Of a stretch of 64,000 bases of DNA, positions 10,586 through 22,244 are shown piece after piece. Source of the stretch: Apiospora phragmitis. Taxonomy: Eukaryota; Ascomycota; Sordariomycetes; Amphisphaeriales; Apiosporaceae. The stretch's first letter is position 1. Each line of letters begins with the position of its first letter. A program made the position numbers and the translations under genes. The notes under the pieces are model-generated. The model ran no database searches. It was not told the origin of the DNA and saw only the letters and a list, made by a program, of their open reading frames with translations. The stretch lies in contig JAQQWL010000002.1 of the NCBI GenBank assembly GCA_038363925.1, forward strand, positions 3,286,001-3,350,000, in the 5' to 3' direction.

Positions 10586-11851
10586 GAGCTTGTCGGAGTG
10601 GGTTAGGACAAAACCCCAAAGGTCACAGGGTTGTCATGAGTTGTCATGAGTATGCGTTGGCAGTCGATATGTGGTCATCTCCATGTAGAACTCTACGGCC
10701 TAGGATAGATCGCTCTCTGTTGCACGGCGAATGAGCCACGAATAAGAAAAGGGTAACCCCCACATCCGTAGATGCTAAGCTGGTTGGTATAAATAAACCA
10801 TTGACCTGCAGTTCAATTCTACTGGCGTATACGTACGGAATAATCTCTCGTGGACGTCTAATACACGCCTGATATCGAAATGACGTTGATTCCATATCAA
10901 GTGTACGTTCAAGGCGTTGGCGGACGTTTATTCCAGTTTACGGCTAATGGATAGTTATTCCGCATGTTTATTCGATCCAGTCTTTTCTCCTACGGACCCT
11001 TCCCGCTCCTTGTATCAAGTGATCGACCTAGTCAGCAGTAGTTCCATGCCTATTCCATGTCGTTCCCGTTTTATGACAAGTTTAGAGTACCTAGGTTAGG
11101 TGTGTCTGACCTCCAAAGGGATCGCCGGACGAAAAGGAGGTGCTCGGGCCGAGAGAGCCAATTCGGTGGAGCCTCATAGCTGGACCCTGTTCGCGTCTGG
11201 ATGAGGTAGACATGGCGACGAAGCTACTGTGCCCTCCCGCCATTTACGTCATTCAGGTACCGTACACCGAATGCCATCGAGGGATGAGCTTCAAAACAGA
11301 GGACAAAAAGCTCAATTGACTCAGGAAACGGGGTGCCTAACATTATACGGATACTATCCAAGAGGCCCAAAGCTCCAGGGTCCTCAAAGGGCCTTTAACA
11401 GTCAAGACGATGCTCACAATTGATCGTCAGGCAGCTAACGGCTACGGTGGAAGCTCGGAAAGACGGTGCTGTCTTGGATGCATTATCTCCTCCTGGCAGC
11501 CTGGGAGCGAGGAGCGAGAGCCCCACCATCCAAAATGGCATGACACACGCAACACGCCTGCACGCCTAAGCAGCAAGTACAGTACGCACGACAGGATGTT
11601 CGTCGCTCTTTCCGCTTGATGCAGGTGGAGATGTGGAGGTGATAGTATGATTACTTTGCCCTTGAAATTGACCGACGTCGCTTTCCTTCTTCCCATTTCT
11701 CTTTCCTGTATCGTCTTCCTCATCTTCTACCCCATGGGGATTCTCACCTTGGCATGCTCTCTTGAGGAATCCTAGCGACCGCGAACAAACCAGCCAATAC
11801 ACTCTCCACTCCTTTTCTTTTCTTCTTGTTTTTATTCTCACATACATCACC
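10586..11851. other. Intergenic, no gene recognised
   Basis: I see no supported gene. A direct duplication GTTGTCATGA x2 lies at about 10631-10650 and a TACCTAGGT motif near 11092. The last 100 bases are C/T-rich and probably form the leader of the acetyl-CoA hydrolase gene. Confidence 0.45.
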
Positions 11852-13550
11852 ATGGCTTCGCCCGTAGCCTCGGCGGCGCTCAAGTCGCGAATCCGACGAC
11901 CGTCCATGCTGAAGAAGCTGTGCCGGCCTGACGATCTCCTCCATCACTTCCCCAATGGCGCGTACGTCGGCTGGTCTGGTTTCACCGGTGTTGGTTACCC
12001 TAAGAAGATGCCTACTTTTCTGGCCGACCACGTAGAGAAGAACAGCCTGCAGGGCCAGCTACGCTACTCGCTCTTTGTTGGCGCCTCTTCGGGTGCTGAG
12101 ACCGAGAACCGTTGGGCTGGGCTCGACATGATTGACCGACGAGCCCCTCATCAAGTCGGAAAGTCGATTTCCAAGGGTATTAACGAGGGGCGCATCAACT
12201 TTTTCGACAAGCATCTGTCCATGTTCCCGTCGGATTTGGTCTACGTGAGTCGCAGTGCGCCATCATTTCTGTCGTTGTGGAAAGCTAATGTGGCTCTCAG
12301 GGATTTTACACGAAGGACAGGCCAAACAAGAACCTCGACGTTACCGTAGTAGAGGCAAGCGCCATCAAGGAAGACGGTTCAATTGTTCCCGGTGCTTCCG
12401 TTGGTGCCACACCAGAATTGGTGCAGATGTCCGATAAGGTATGGGCAACCTAATGACTTATGCGATCTGCATTGCGAAGAACTAACTGAACGGCCAACAG
12501 ATCATCATTGAAGTCAACACAGCGATCCCGAACTTCGAGGGTCTTCATGATATCACCATGACAGATCTGCCGCCGCGCCGGAAACCCTACCTCGTTATGG
12601 AAGTCGAAGACCGAATCGGCTCCACCTCCATCCCCATTGACCCCGAGAAGGTCGTCGGTGTCATCGAGTCCGACTACCAAGATGTGACAGCACCAAACAC
12701 CCCGGCTGATGACGGATCTAAGGCGATTGCCGGCCATCTTATCGAGTTCCTGGAGCATGAAGTTACGCATGGCCGAATGCCCAAGTCGCTGCTCCCTATC
12801 CAGTCCGGTATTGGCAACATTGCCAACGCCGTTATTGGAGGCCTGAGTGAAGTCAACTTCTGGAACTTGAAGGTGTGGACTGAAGTCATTCAGGACACTT
12901 TCCTTGACCTGTTCGATTCCGGAAGACTTGACTTTGCTACGGCTACGTCCATTCGCTTCTCACCCGACGGCTTCAAGCGCTTCTACGATAACTGGGAGCA
13001 GTACCACAACAAACTGCTGCTGCGATCTCAGCAGGTGTCTAACTCGCCCGAGATCATTCGCCGTCTTGGTTGTATTGGCATGAACACTCCTGTTGAGGTC
13101 GACATCTACGCACACGCCAATAGCACTTGTGTCATGGGCAGCCGCATGCTGAACGGTCTTGGTGGATCAGCCGATTTCTTGCGAAACTCCAAGTACAGTA
13201 TCATGCACACGCCCTCGACGCGGCCAACCAAGACCGACCCGCATGGAGTCAGCTGCATCGTGCCCATGTGTACCCACGTTGACCAGACGGAGCATGACTT
13301 GGATGTCATTGTGACCGAGACCGGTCTGGCTGATGTACGCGGCTTGTCGCCTAAGGAGAGAGCCCGTGTCATCATTGACAAGTGCGCACACGATGATTAC
13401 AAGCCTATCCTGAAGGGCTACTTTGACAAGGCCGAGTTCGAATGCCTCAAGAAAGGTATGGGCCACGAGCCTCACCTGCTCTGGAACTCCTTCGATATGC
13501 ACAAGGCCCTTTCGGAAGAAGGCAGCATGAAGAAGATTAAGGCATGGTAA
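11852..13550 (+). CDS. ACH1: Acetyl-CoA hydrolase / succinyl-CoA:acetate CoA-transferase Ach1
   Basis: The family moves CoA between acetyl- and succinyl-/propionyl-groups in mitochondria and prevents acetate or propionyl-CoA build-up. Three exons, 11852-12244, 12301-12438 and 12501-13550, join in frame to 526 residues, the usual length. Introns have GTGAGT..TCAG and GTATGG..ACAG ends. Seen: a basic Ser/Ala-rich start without acids (likely mitochondrial targeting), [31 protein letters not shown], and VWTEVIQD, whose Glu is the expected CoA-thioester-forming residue of class I CoA-transferases. [20 protein letters not shown] near the end is also typical. ATG 11852 (CACCATGG) was chosen over earlier in-frame codons because the upstream part is hydrophobic and untypical. 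No frame break was found. Confidence 0.95.
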
Positions 13551-15460
13551 ATCAATCTGTCAAAAAGCCACTCATGGTGAGCTTGCGTAATATCGCTTGG
13601 ATCTGGTATAGATCTTTTGGGTACGACTTGTATATAACTTATTACTATTGACATATTGGATATCTGACCCTAATAGAGTAAAATAAATTAACTTCTACAT
13701 GAGTATTGCGTAAACGACCGTTATGAGACTAGAATACCAGCCTTAACTAAACCAATTACAAGACAGAAACCCACTGAACTTTACTCTACTAAACCCTCCT
13801 TGGAATTTATAGGTTTTGTCCATCATATCGTGTGCCTAAGGTCATCAGCGAACGATGCTTGGCGGGGCCGGAGCTGTCTAGTTGATGGGCTTGGAATTAG
13901 TCCTCTGTTCTCTGCTCGTGTGAAATGTATCGACATAAGACCGCTAGAACAAGAATTGTCCAGACTTACCTACGCCGCGGTCGATGACAAATTCGGTTGA
14001 CGCACCCATAAGCTTTGGAGAGGATCCTCGAGGCGCGTGTCGGAACAGGTTGCTGGTAATAAACAGGGGGCGATGGCGAGACGGTCTGTGTTAGGAGCGG
14101 CTCGCGATGATGGCTGTTATGATGATCGTCACCGGAGTAAGAATTGAAATATGACCTCAAATTAAGGACAGTAGCGGTTTCGCAAGCGCCACGCTCTTCT
14201 TCTATGCCGTCTGGATCCTTCGTGTGTTCCAGACTTCTGTAGAAGCTTCTTTCCGGGGGTCGTTGTAATCGTCTTGGACTGCCATGGTTTTGCTACCACG
14301 GCAAGTAGGCGGCTGGCGTATTCTTTCTTTGAAACTCAGTAAAGCGAATGTAGGTTTGGACGCCGAAAAACCAAGAATAGGGAGTTTGGATCTATTCTAC
14401 GGTACTCTCTGGTTGGAACTAATGTTGTCAGCGCCAATGGGGTTCACCAAAAGACACATCTACTCATGACAGCTTTCGACATAGTGACTTCAGCTCTGGT
14501 TAAACTGGACCCCAATGGAAGGGGACACTAGAATGCTGGAGATGCTCGACTTCATAACTTCGGGTATCTGCTTCTTTAAGTAAACCTTAATATGTGCGTG
14601 GTGACGGGTCTTCAGAAACAAGCAACATGCGTAGTTAATCTAGGCGCACCACTTTACCTTGGTCAATGAGCCTTAAGATACTTTACTATGACGACTGGCA
14701 ACCGAGTCAGGTAACCCAAGCTCGAGATCATCTCGCAAACATCGTACTTAGGCTGTGGTATGTATTCAATCGTATCTTGGTATATCATGAGCATACTCAC
14801 TGTGCTCTCTATGAGTTATATGGGCTTACACAGTCATCTTTATGTGCAGATACCGTCAGGTTCACCCAAACTATACGGCTTCGATAGGACCATGACTAGG
14901 CCATTGCACAGTTGTTGGACAGGTAAAGAGTGGTTGGAGCCACCGCATTGCGGTTACTTGTAGAACCATAAGAGCCGAAGCAGATGCAAGTTGGGTCACC
15001 CACTTCGCTTCATCTAAGTAAGTAACTGCTCAGGGGCTAGTCAGGTATTGCTGTATCAGCCAACACCCGCTGCGTACGACGTCCCAAGATCCAATTGCAA
15101 CATTAGGTTAACAGATCATATAAACCATGCCCATCGAAACCTTGGAATCCCATGAATTGAGTCATGAAGAAATATCACCTGTTTCAATAGACGGAACCAA
15201 GATGGATGTTGATGTTGTTGTTGTTGTCGGCGAGGAGGCGCAAAATGATGGAGCGGGCTCAACCCCACCTAAGCTCCAGGCGCGGCCTTCCAATTGATCG
15301 GCGTCATCGACACTCTACCATTATCTAAATATCTTATCGCTTAACTCCGAGCTGCGACTGAACTTTGCCACATCAACTTCCTTAAGTTGAAGGTGCGTCT
15401 TCTACAGGAATTCAGGAGAAGATGCTGTACAGTATTGGGGTAGTTACTTGAACGAACAAG
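13551..15460. other. Intergenic, no gene recognised
   Basis: About 1.9 kb without a convincing gene on either strand. The frames are short and of odd composition. A short (GATGTT)-like run and GTTGTTGTT sit near 15205-15225. Confidence 0.45.
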
Positions 15461-17165
15461 ATGCCTGGCAAAGCCACTGTACCATACACGTGCTCAAGAT
15501 GCGCCGTCGCCTTGCTCCGGCAAGAGGCGCGGTGCAGCATTGGTGGCAATCCCCGTAATCGTTGGAATCGCCACTCCTCGAGCGCCGCCAATGCGCACAA
15601 GCCCGACGAAGACGCAAAACCCTCAGGAAAGGATGCCGATTCCACTAAGCCCGAGCCCGGGCCCATGTCTCGGCGACTCGAAGAAGCCACCGAAGAAGCC
15701 CTGCTCACTGGGGGACGAGCTGGCCGCCGCGCGGTCGAAGACGCCGGCTTCTCCGAGGAGCTCAAGGAGCGCTTATTTGCGAGGGTGAAGGACGCCGAGT
15801 TTCGGTCAGAATATGCGTCCGCCTTTGCGGAGGCAGAAATGCCGAGCGCCGCTGGCTCGGGATCACGCTTTGCAGCCGCCAGCCCAGCGTGGACTGGCGA
15901 GGAATCGACCGAGGATGCGGTGCTGCGCATGCTCAACGACGCCCACAAACCGCTCAGTCGTGAGCTGCGGGGGCAAACCGAAGCTTCCCGATCTGAAACC
16001 AGTCGATTTTCGCTTACGGCGGGAAGCTAAGTCGAGTCCCGGTCAGCGCGCTGCAAGCGCCCGCGAGAAGGCCAGCGCCTACACCGGCCTCGGCCTCTCC
16101 GAGAATGCTTTGAATGAGAAGGACAAGGAGGCCCGGCGGAGGGAGTTCCGAGAACGGTTTCGGCCGGAAGCGCGGGCGGTGCCCAACACCCTGACGGGGC
16201 TGGCGTCGTTGGCGAACGAGCGGATCGAAAGTGCAATTGCGCGAGGACAGTTCAAGAACATCCCACGGGGCAAAGGTGTCGAACGAGATAACCGGGCAGA
16301 CAACCCGTTCGTGGATACGACGGAATACATCATGAACAAGATGATTCAGCGACAGGATCTGGTACCGCCGTGGATTGAGAAGCAGCAGGAGCTCCTCAAG
16401 ACGGCGCACACCTTTCGCACCCGGCTGCGGAATGACTGGAAACGCCATGCTGCCCGGATAATCGCCAGCAAAGGTGGGTCCCTAGAAGATCAGATGCGCA
16501 AGGCTCGGCGTTATGCCCTGGCGGAAGAGGTACATAATCCGCGGAAGCGCAATGTTGATCAGATCTCCGTCCCCACCAACTCGACTGAGGACCCCGTCAT
16601 GGTCAAGATCCACCAACAGCTCGAGGCGGAGCTGGCCGCCGACAGTCAAATGGAGCATCCGGTGGTGGCTGCTCAAGCGCCGCAAGCACCGTCAGAGTCG
16701 ATGACGACAACGGCCTCCCAGAATCCCAGCTCCTCCCCTCAAATCCCATCGTCAAACGAACCGCGACAGCAACTGGACCCTCTTCCTCCGCCGTTCCGTG
16801 ATCCCGACTGGCTCGAGGTAGAGAAGTCGTACATGGAGCTAGCCGTCTCCAACCTCAATACCATCACACGATCCTACAACCTGATGGCACCTGAGCTCGC
16901 CAAGAAGCCCTACTTCAACCTTGAGCGGGAGCTCAACAACTGCTACGCTGACATTGCCCCGCAGCTTGCGGAGGCTATCAAGGACCGCGCTGCTCTGCCG
17001 TCGGCATCTACATTGGGGACTTTGGGCAAACAGTCCAAGAGCATACTGGACCGCTTTGGTCGCGAAGGCCACACCGCCGAGGTGTACGAGTCCAAGGCAC
17101 CTCATTACGGTCTGAGGGAGATGTGGCGGGACTTGTTCAAGCGCGACGATAAGCGGCGATCATGA
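15461..17165 (+). CDS. DUF1992 (DnaJ homologue subfamily C 28-like) protein, one frame break
   Basis: A conserved, probably mitochondrial protein of unknown function; the DUF1992 core is shared with vertebrate DNAJC28, but I see no J domain here. The start carries basic residues and few acids (presequence-like). Core motifs: EDAVLRMLNDAHKPL, LANERIESAIARGQFKNIP, PFVDTTEYIMNKMIQRQ, VPPWIEKQQELLKTA and RLRNDWKRHAARIIASKGGS, followed by a Pro/Ser/Gln-rich linker and a helical tail ending LREMWRDLFKRDD. The frame shifts by one just after AHKPL. Removing one G from the G5 run at 15969-15973 gives ELRGKPKLPD and a 567-residue protein. A very short intron at 15960-16002 (GTGAGC..CCAG, 43 bases) would also restore the frame (553 residues), so the cause is not settled. 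Confidence 0.82.
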
Positions 17166-18270
17166 CCTCTGTACGAGTAGTTTAGCAAAATGCCCAATAT
17201 GAGTTTGCTCAGTCATCTCTGGACTCGATTCGACGTACAGAGACGGATGATCTGATATAATCATTGGAAACTCCTGGCCCTTTGTCCAATCTTATGGCGT
17301 CGATTCTGTGGAACATGTGTACTTGCTTACCTATGTATGCCTCTCGCTCACCGAAAAGAAATGCACAACACTTTTTATGACTTGAGAACGAGTGGATCAT
17401 GCATCGGGTGAGGTATACAGGATTCGAGGTGTATGCATTTCATGTTGAGAAGTGCAAGACATGCGCATAGGTAAACACTCCTCCCAGTATCATGAAACGC
17501 TTCTTCTGTTAAGCCCATCTATCACTAGGGTGTCCCATACCCACTCCGATAATGTGCATGTTCGCACCCGGTACCCCTTTAGCACATTGGAATCTGTCGA
17601 TTGCTCTCTCTCTCTCTCTCCCATCGCAACCTAGATTATCAAGAAGCGATTCAATTAGCATCTTATATCGCCACATCTCCATTGCATCTATTTCATCGGA
17701 TCACGGAGCTGACGGTTTCTCTATTCCTGGGTGGACCCATAATTCCTTCTTCCCCCTATTCCACTGGTGCCCTTGAACTAGGCCTCATGATCGTGTCTCG
17801 ATACACTGCTGGATAATTAGATACATACACGTAGTTTGTGTACTGCCAACCGAACGGCTGGCAATGGGATATTTGACAAACTGGCACACCTCACCACTGC
17901 TTACACCGGACTCAAGTTCCAAATAACGTAGAAGGACAATTGTGTACCTACTCTACTGGTATCACAGGATAATAAACAAACTGCATATAGATGAGCACTG
18001 CACTGATAGAACCAGTGCTAGGCATGGCAATAATAAAAGGCGTCGAGGCCCGTTGAGCTGAGGTGGCTCATGTTCAGTCGGTTGGGAAAAGTTCGATGGG
18101 CAGGAAGGACATCAATTAACTGTACTAGAGCATGGGAGCAACTCAATCTCAGGTAGATGGACAAACAGGTGATATGAAGTGATACAATAAACATCAGAAG
18201 CTATCTTACCACTAAACAGGTCGGTCAGTCAATGGCTTGGTTGGAAGGAAGGGAAGTAAGTGAAGGCAAT
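17166..18270. other. Intergenic, no gene recognised
   Basis: I see no gene. A (TC)n run lies near 17604-17620. Confidence 0.45.
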
Positions 18271-18515
18271 GTGAGCGAGCAATAGGGGGGCAGATGGTGG
18301 GGGACGGCCATTGTACAGAAGGGCTGGAGGGTTGCTTACGTACCTAAATAGAGACTTAATTTCCCAGTGGGCGTTGTTATGGTTGGTCGAGTGGTTAAAC
18401 TGCTGCATACACTTCCTCGGGTTGGTCACGCGGTCAAAATCTGTAGTGAAACCACGTTGCGGTTTCGAACACGGTGGTGGCGAGTATTCTGTATACACTA
18501 TGAGCCAATCTTTCA
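18271..18515 (+). mobile_element. tRNA-derived SINE-like element, copy C
   Basis: The head GAGCAATAGGGGGGCAGATG with GGGGGACGGCCATTGTACAG matches copies A and B. The A box TGGTCGAGTGGTTAA at 18384-18398 is a classic serine-type tRNA A box, and a B-box-like GGTTTCGAAC lies at 18461-18470. The spacing of about 77 bases is near that of a tRNA with a long variable arm, but the arms do not fold properly by eye. The 3' end is unsure. Confidence 0.45.
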
Positions 18516-18516
18516 C

Positions 18517-18602
18517 AGTGGGACGTATCCCCACAGTAAATCCCGTATGAGGTGGTGACTGAGGAATCGTATACACAGTGGGATCTCGCCATAGCAAATC
18601 CG
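18517..18602. repeat. Diverged direct repeat CACAGTGGGA..AAATCC
   Basis: CACAGTGGGACGTATCCCCA with CAGTAAATCCCGT (from ~18517) is repeated as CACAGTGGGATCTCGCC with ATAGCAAATCCGT (from ~18574). The copies are about 57 bases apart and lie directly after SINE-like copy C, perhaps as its tail. Confidence 0.55.
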
Positions 18603-19184
18603 TGGCACCTTCATGGTTCGGGTGTCTGAAGTGGGTAGGAGCCTAGTAATCTTGATTCACCTCCTCGAAAAAAGACAGTATGTTCAGCAACAAGCTCCTC
18701 CACCAAACTTTTTGTTCCCCCTTCCTTAGCGGTTCAAATGTAGTTGCCACCCACCCAGCTATCCTGTTGTAATCATCCCGCTCATGCAACTGCTAATCAT
18801 GTCTTATGCTTGACCCTTCGCTAGTGATGGCGAGGCTCCATGCAGTTGCGGGCTTTGGTTCGGGCGTGCAATAGAGAAAAAGGGGGAGAAATGGGGGTAA
18901 ACTCGAATAATAGATGCTGCCAGCCCAGCGAACAAGATTTCTCACGATGCATGCTACGGGAGTGGTAACGCATTAATGTTAATTGGGTCAAGCTAATGCT
19001 TTCTGGGATCCCGTATGGTATTGATAGAGCAGGTCTACAGTGAGTAGTGGTAATAAATAACCCGCAGGCCATGGAGTAGCTTAACTTCTCTTAATTACTA
19101 ATTAATATCTTCGCTGTATCTGAAACGTATATTCGCTGATAGTGTTGAAATAAAATCTTGGTGTTTAGAGGCCGGCTTCCTCGC
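18603..19184. other. Intergenic, no gene recognised
   Basis: Nothing coding is recognised. This is the probable 3' side of the minus-strand gene that ends at 19185. Confidence 0.45.
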
Positions 19185-20627
19185 TTAGTCGCGGTAATGC
19201 ACATGAGCTTTCTTCAGCCATGGCGCTCCGACCTCGACGTGCCGTTCGACGAGGTCTTTGACGTGTTCCCCGATGGTGCGGATCGCCCGGGGGCCTACAG
19301 TAAAATCATCCCAGAACAGATACTCCTCAACCTCTGTGCAGGGTACCACGTCCATAGTGCCGGAGGCTGCTGCTGTTGTGGTGGTGTTCGGCCGCAGACA
19401 GGCTTCCTCCACATAACCGAACGCCTCGTCTGCGGGCATCGTTCCCATACCCCTGCTGTCCTCGAACCCCGAGTCTTTCAGCTGTAGGTCGGCTATAAGT
19501 TCCAACAGGTACTTAGATACGTTGGGGTTGATGACTTCCCGCCTCGAGCCGATCCCATGTAGCATGTTGGGGTCGCTTTCATCATCGTCGTCTTCTTCCA
19601 AGTGCGCACTAGTAGACGCCACCTCGACGGTCGGCGTGTTCATCGCCAGCCAACGCTCCGTCATCCCGTCCATCCAGCTGTCCCAGTGCTTGGTCAGATA
19701 GGCCGCGTTGCGCGACTCGTCGGCCCGGGTATGGGGTGGCGGGGGTCGGAAGCGCGCCGTCTCGAAGCCCGGGGTGACGGACACGTCGAAGAGGCGCGGG
19801 ATGAGCACCCGGAACGGCCTGCTACTGGCGTCTTCGTCCGAGGCGGTTGGCATGCGTCGTCTGGCTCGCCACTTCGCGGGCTGTTTGGCGTAGGGGTCCG
19901 CCTTGCCCTCCCGGGAGGCTTGGTAGAGTAGGTCGATCTCTTGGAAGATGACGGATGCGAGCACTTCGATCAGCTGGAATGAGATGTCCTGCGGGAAGGC
20001 GGCCAGGCGCCACACGTCCCAGAAGCCGAAATCGAATACCCAGAGGGTGTCTTGTGTCGGATGGGCGGCGGGTTCAGAGGCAAGAAATGTATCGACTTGC
20101 TGTTGGAGATCGGGTAGGTGAAGAGGAGTGGGGTACTGAGTGCTCAACCAGCTATAGTCGTAGGCGGCACCGGACGTGGCGTTTCTCGAAGCAAGTGTGC
20201 GGTTCAACGTCATTTCATAGACAAGATTGGATACGGCCGATCCTCCTTCTTTGTCAATAGGAGGGATGTAAGACAGATAAGATGCGCAGCCTAGCTGTGT
20301 TCATGTTAGTCCCATCGCCATAATCTTCAGTCTGTACACGCTTCATACTTCTCGACAAAGTGTCTCGGTCCAAGATGTACTCTGACCGTCGAGGTCACCC
20401 GGCGCTTGATTGAGAGTGGCGACATCCCCTCCGCCAAACACCACAATCCTCGGGCCTTTTCCGAGACCGGCATTGCCGCCTCCGGGTGTCCACTTCAAGA
20501 CCTTCAGGTACGATGCGCCGAGATCAAAGAGCCATAGCCGGCTCGGTAAAGCATACACCATAACATAAAGAATAGCGACACTACCGAGGATTTGCGGCCA
20601 TCGTCGATAGGTTCCACGAATCGCCAT
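19185..20627 (-). CDS. SGNH/GDSL-hydrolase-like membrane-anchored protein, catalytic residues apparently lost
   Basis: Two exons, 20349-20627 and 19185-20294, joined across a 54-base intron (GTATGA..ACAG), give 462 residues from ATG 20627; an in-frame ATG at 20792 would add 55. I chose 20627 because it places a short basic start before a hydrophobic anchor (ILGSVAILYVMVYAL), giving a type II membrane protein with its main domain in the secretory lumen or outside. The order of blocks resembles fungal SGNH hydrolases: block I IVVFGGGDVAT, a middle block WVFDFGFWDVW, and a C-terminal block YLFWDDFTVGPRAIRTIGEHV. However, block I has no Ser where GDS is expected and the last block lacks the normal DxxH. 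It may be a pseudo-enzyme or a distant relative; the family call is from pattern only. Confidence 0.62.
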
Positions 20628-21758
20628 GATGGACAAAAATGATATAACGGCCACGGTCCATTCTTCTGAAGAAACGATCAGAGACTTGTGGCTGGGAAGC
20701 ATGCTTGCGGCTGTTGGGCCTTCAAAACGGGCGGCGGCCTTCGAGGCACTGCCAAGACGGATGAGGATGTGGCGAGGATTGAGGCTTGCCAAGGTCTCCT
20801 TAGCTCTGCCCCAGAACGTGGGAAGGCTGATGCAAAAGTTGTCGTCTGTCGCCTCGATGCGGCTGCTGTCGAGTCTTTAGAGCTTGCACCGATGATGTAG
20901 GCTGCTTGAACGTATGTCGGGAGATCCGGACATGGTAAGCAGGCTCTGGAAAGCAGGAGACAAGCAGGGCAAGAAGTAAATAAAATAAGATAAACCCCAA
21001 GCACGAATAGGGCCCTGGATCAAATTGAGACGGAACACGGAGAAATAAATAGGTAGTAGCAGAGGCAGAATCCCCGGTCGCCAAATTTAACTGAAAGGAC
21101 CCCCCCCTGAAAGGAGGCGTTGCGCACTAGATTTTACGAAGCTGACGGCACAATTAAACTAACGAAACCTATCATCTGAGCGTCGATGTTGAACGGAACG
21201 ACGGAAGAGTCATCTGAGGGTATATTATCTGAAGAGGAGCGAGATGGCCTCGTAAGTGCTGTCGACATAAGTAACAACAGGCAAGGTGATGTCGCAATAT
21301 GATGCCAGAGAACGAAGATTGTCTCAATTCAAGTTGGGAAATATGCTGAACTCGGAGTATCTGGGTTTGATCCCTTCAGGATTGTTTCCCGTCAGTAAGC
21401 GTAAGCTGGAGAACAACCCTAAGACATTGGAATCCCAACTGGCCGGATGCCTTTGACAAAAAGCTTGTGTCGCTTTAAGCCGACCCCCATCTCGACTAAA
21501 TCCCATATGGCATCTTCAAACGGGCAGGCCCGCAAGATCGGCACTTAGCACCATTCTTCCTTCTCTCGGCTTGAGCCACAAGTCCTGATCCTACCTGGCT
21601 TGAAACCCAATTCCTCCCTTGGCTGTCATCCTACAATGACGCTATGCCTCTTGACCCAACCGTGTTTTCTTGTGCCTGTGGCGGTCAACAAAACACCACT
21701 AGGCCATAGGTGTGCAAGTCCTCTCCTACCGTTCAAGTCCTCTCCCACCGTTCAAGCT
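20628..21758. other. Intergenic, no gene recognised
   Basis: This contains the upstream side of the SGNH-like gene (including its possible longer start at 20792) and the 3' flank of the next minus-strand gene. A CTCTCCTACCGTTCAAG / CTCTCCCACCGTTCAAG direct repeat lies at 21721-21756. No other gene is seen. Confidence 0.45.
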
Positions 21759-22244
21759 TCAAGCCTCGAGCCAACTGCCAATGAGGCCAGACAGCCCAAA
21801 CCCAATGAACACCGGAGCTTGCGGAAAGCCCGGCCCGCCGAACTCGGGATCAAGCCCCATGGCCCCAGGAAACAAGACGGCCGCAAGCCCGGCCGCCCAG
21901 TAAACAGAGCCCGTGAAAGCGCTGATGCCCATGTATTCGCGCCGGAGCCGTGGGGTGAGGGGCTTGCGCCATGTGTAGAAGAGCGCGGCAACCCCAAGGA
22001 TGACCGACAGGCTGATGTTTTGCGCATTATGGAATGTCCCCCCAAACATAATGTGAGACGTGTTATCAGTGACGGACTTACAAAGTTGATGGAGGGATGG
22101 ATCCTAGAGGGTGCTTCCTCGAGATGCTTACTTGGCATGGGGTGGCCAATTAGGGTTCTGCATATGCGTGGGGCCCATATCTGCCATGACGGCCCCGAAA
22201 AGCAGACCGATCGAGTCGAGCGTGAGAAGCACGCGACCGAGCAT
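21759..22244 (-). CDS. Small DUF6640-like membrane protein, 3' splice site not canonical
   Basis: Exon 1 (22132-22244) encodes MLGRVLLTLDSIGLLFGAVM..., ending NPNWPPHAK at a good GTAAGC donor. The second part (21759-22035) begins FHNAQNISLSVILG and continues through three more hydrophobic segments to SGLIGSWLEA and the stop. Joined as HAK-FHN this gives about 129 residues with four membrane segments, which fits small fungal DUF6640-type proteins. The odd point is the acceptor: no AG lies directly before the FHN codon. The bases read GGGGGGACATTCC, and the nearest upstream AGs give the wrong phase. Either two bases are missing, an uncommon acceptor is used, or the gene is broken. Function unknown. 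Confidence 0.5.
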
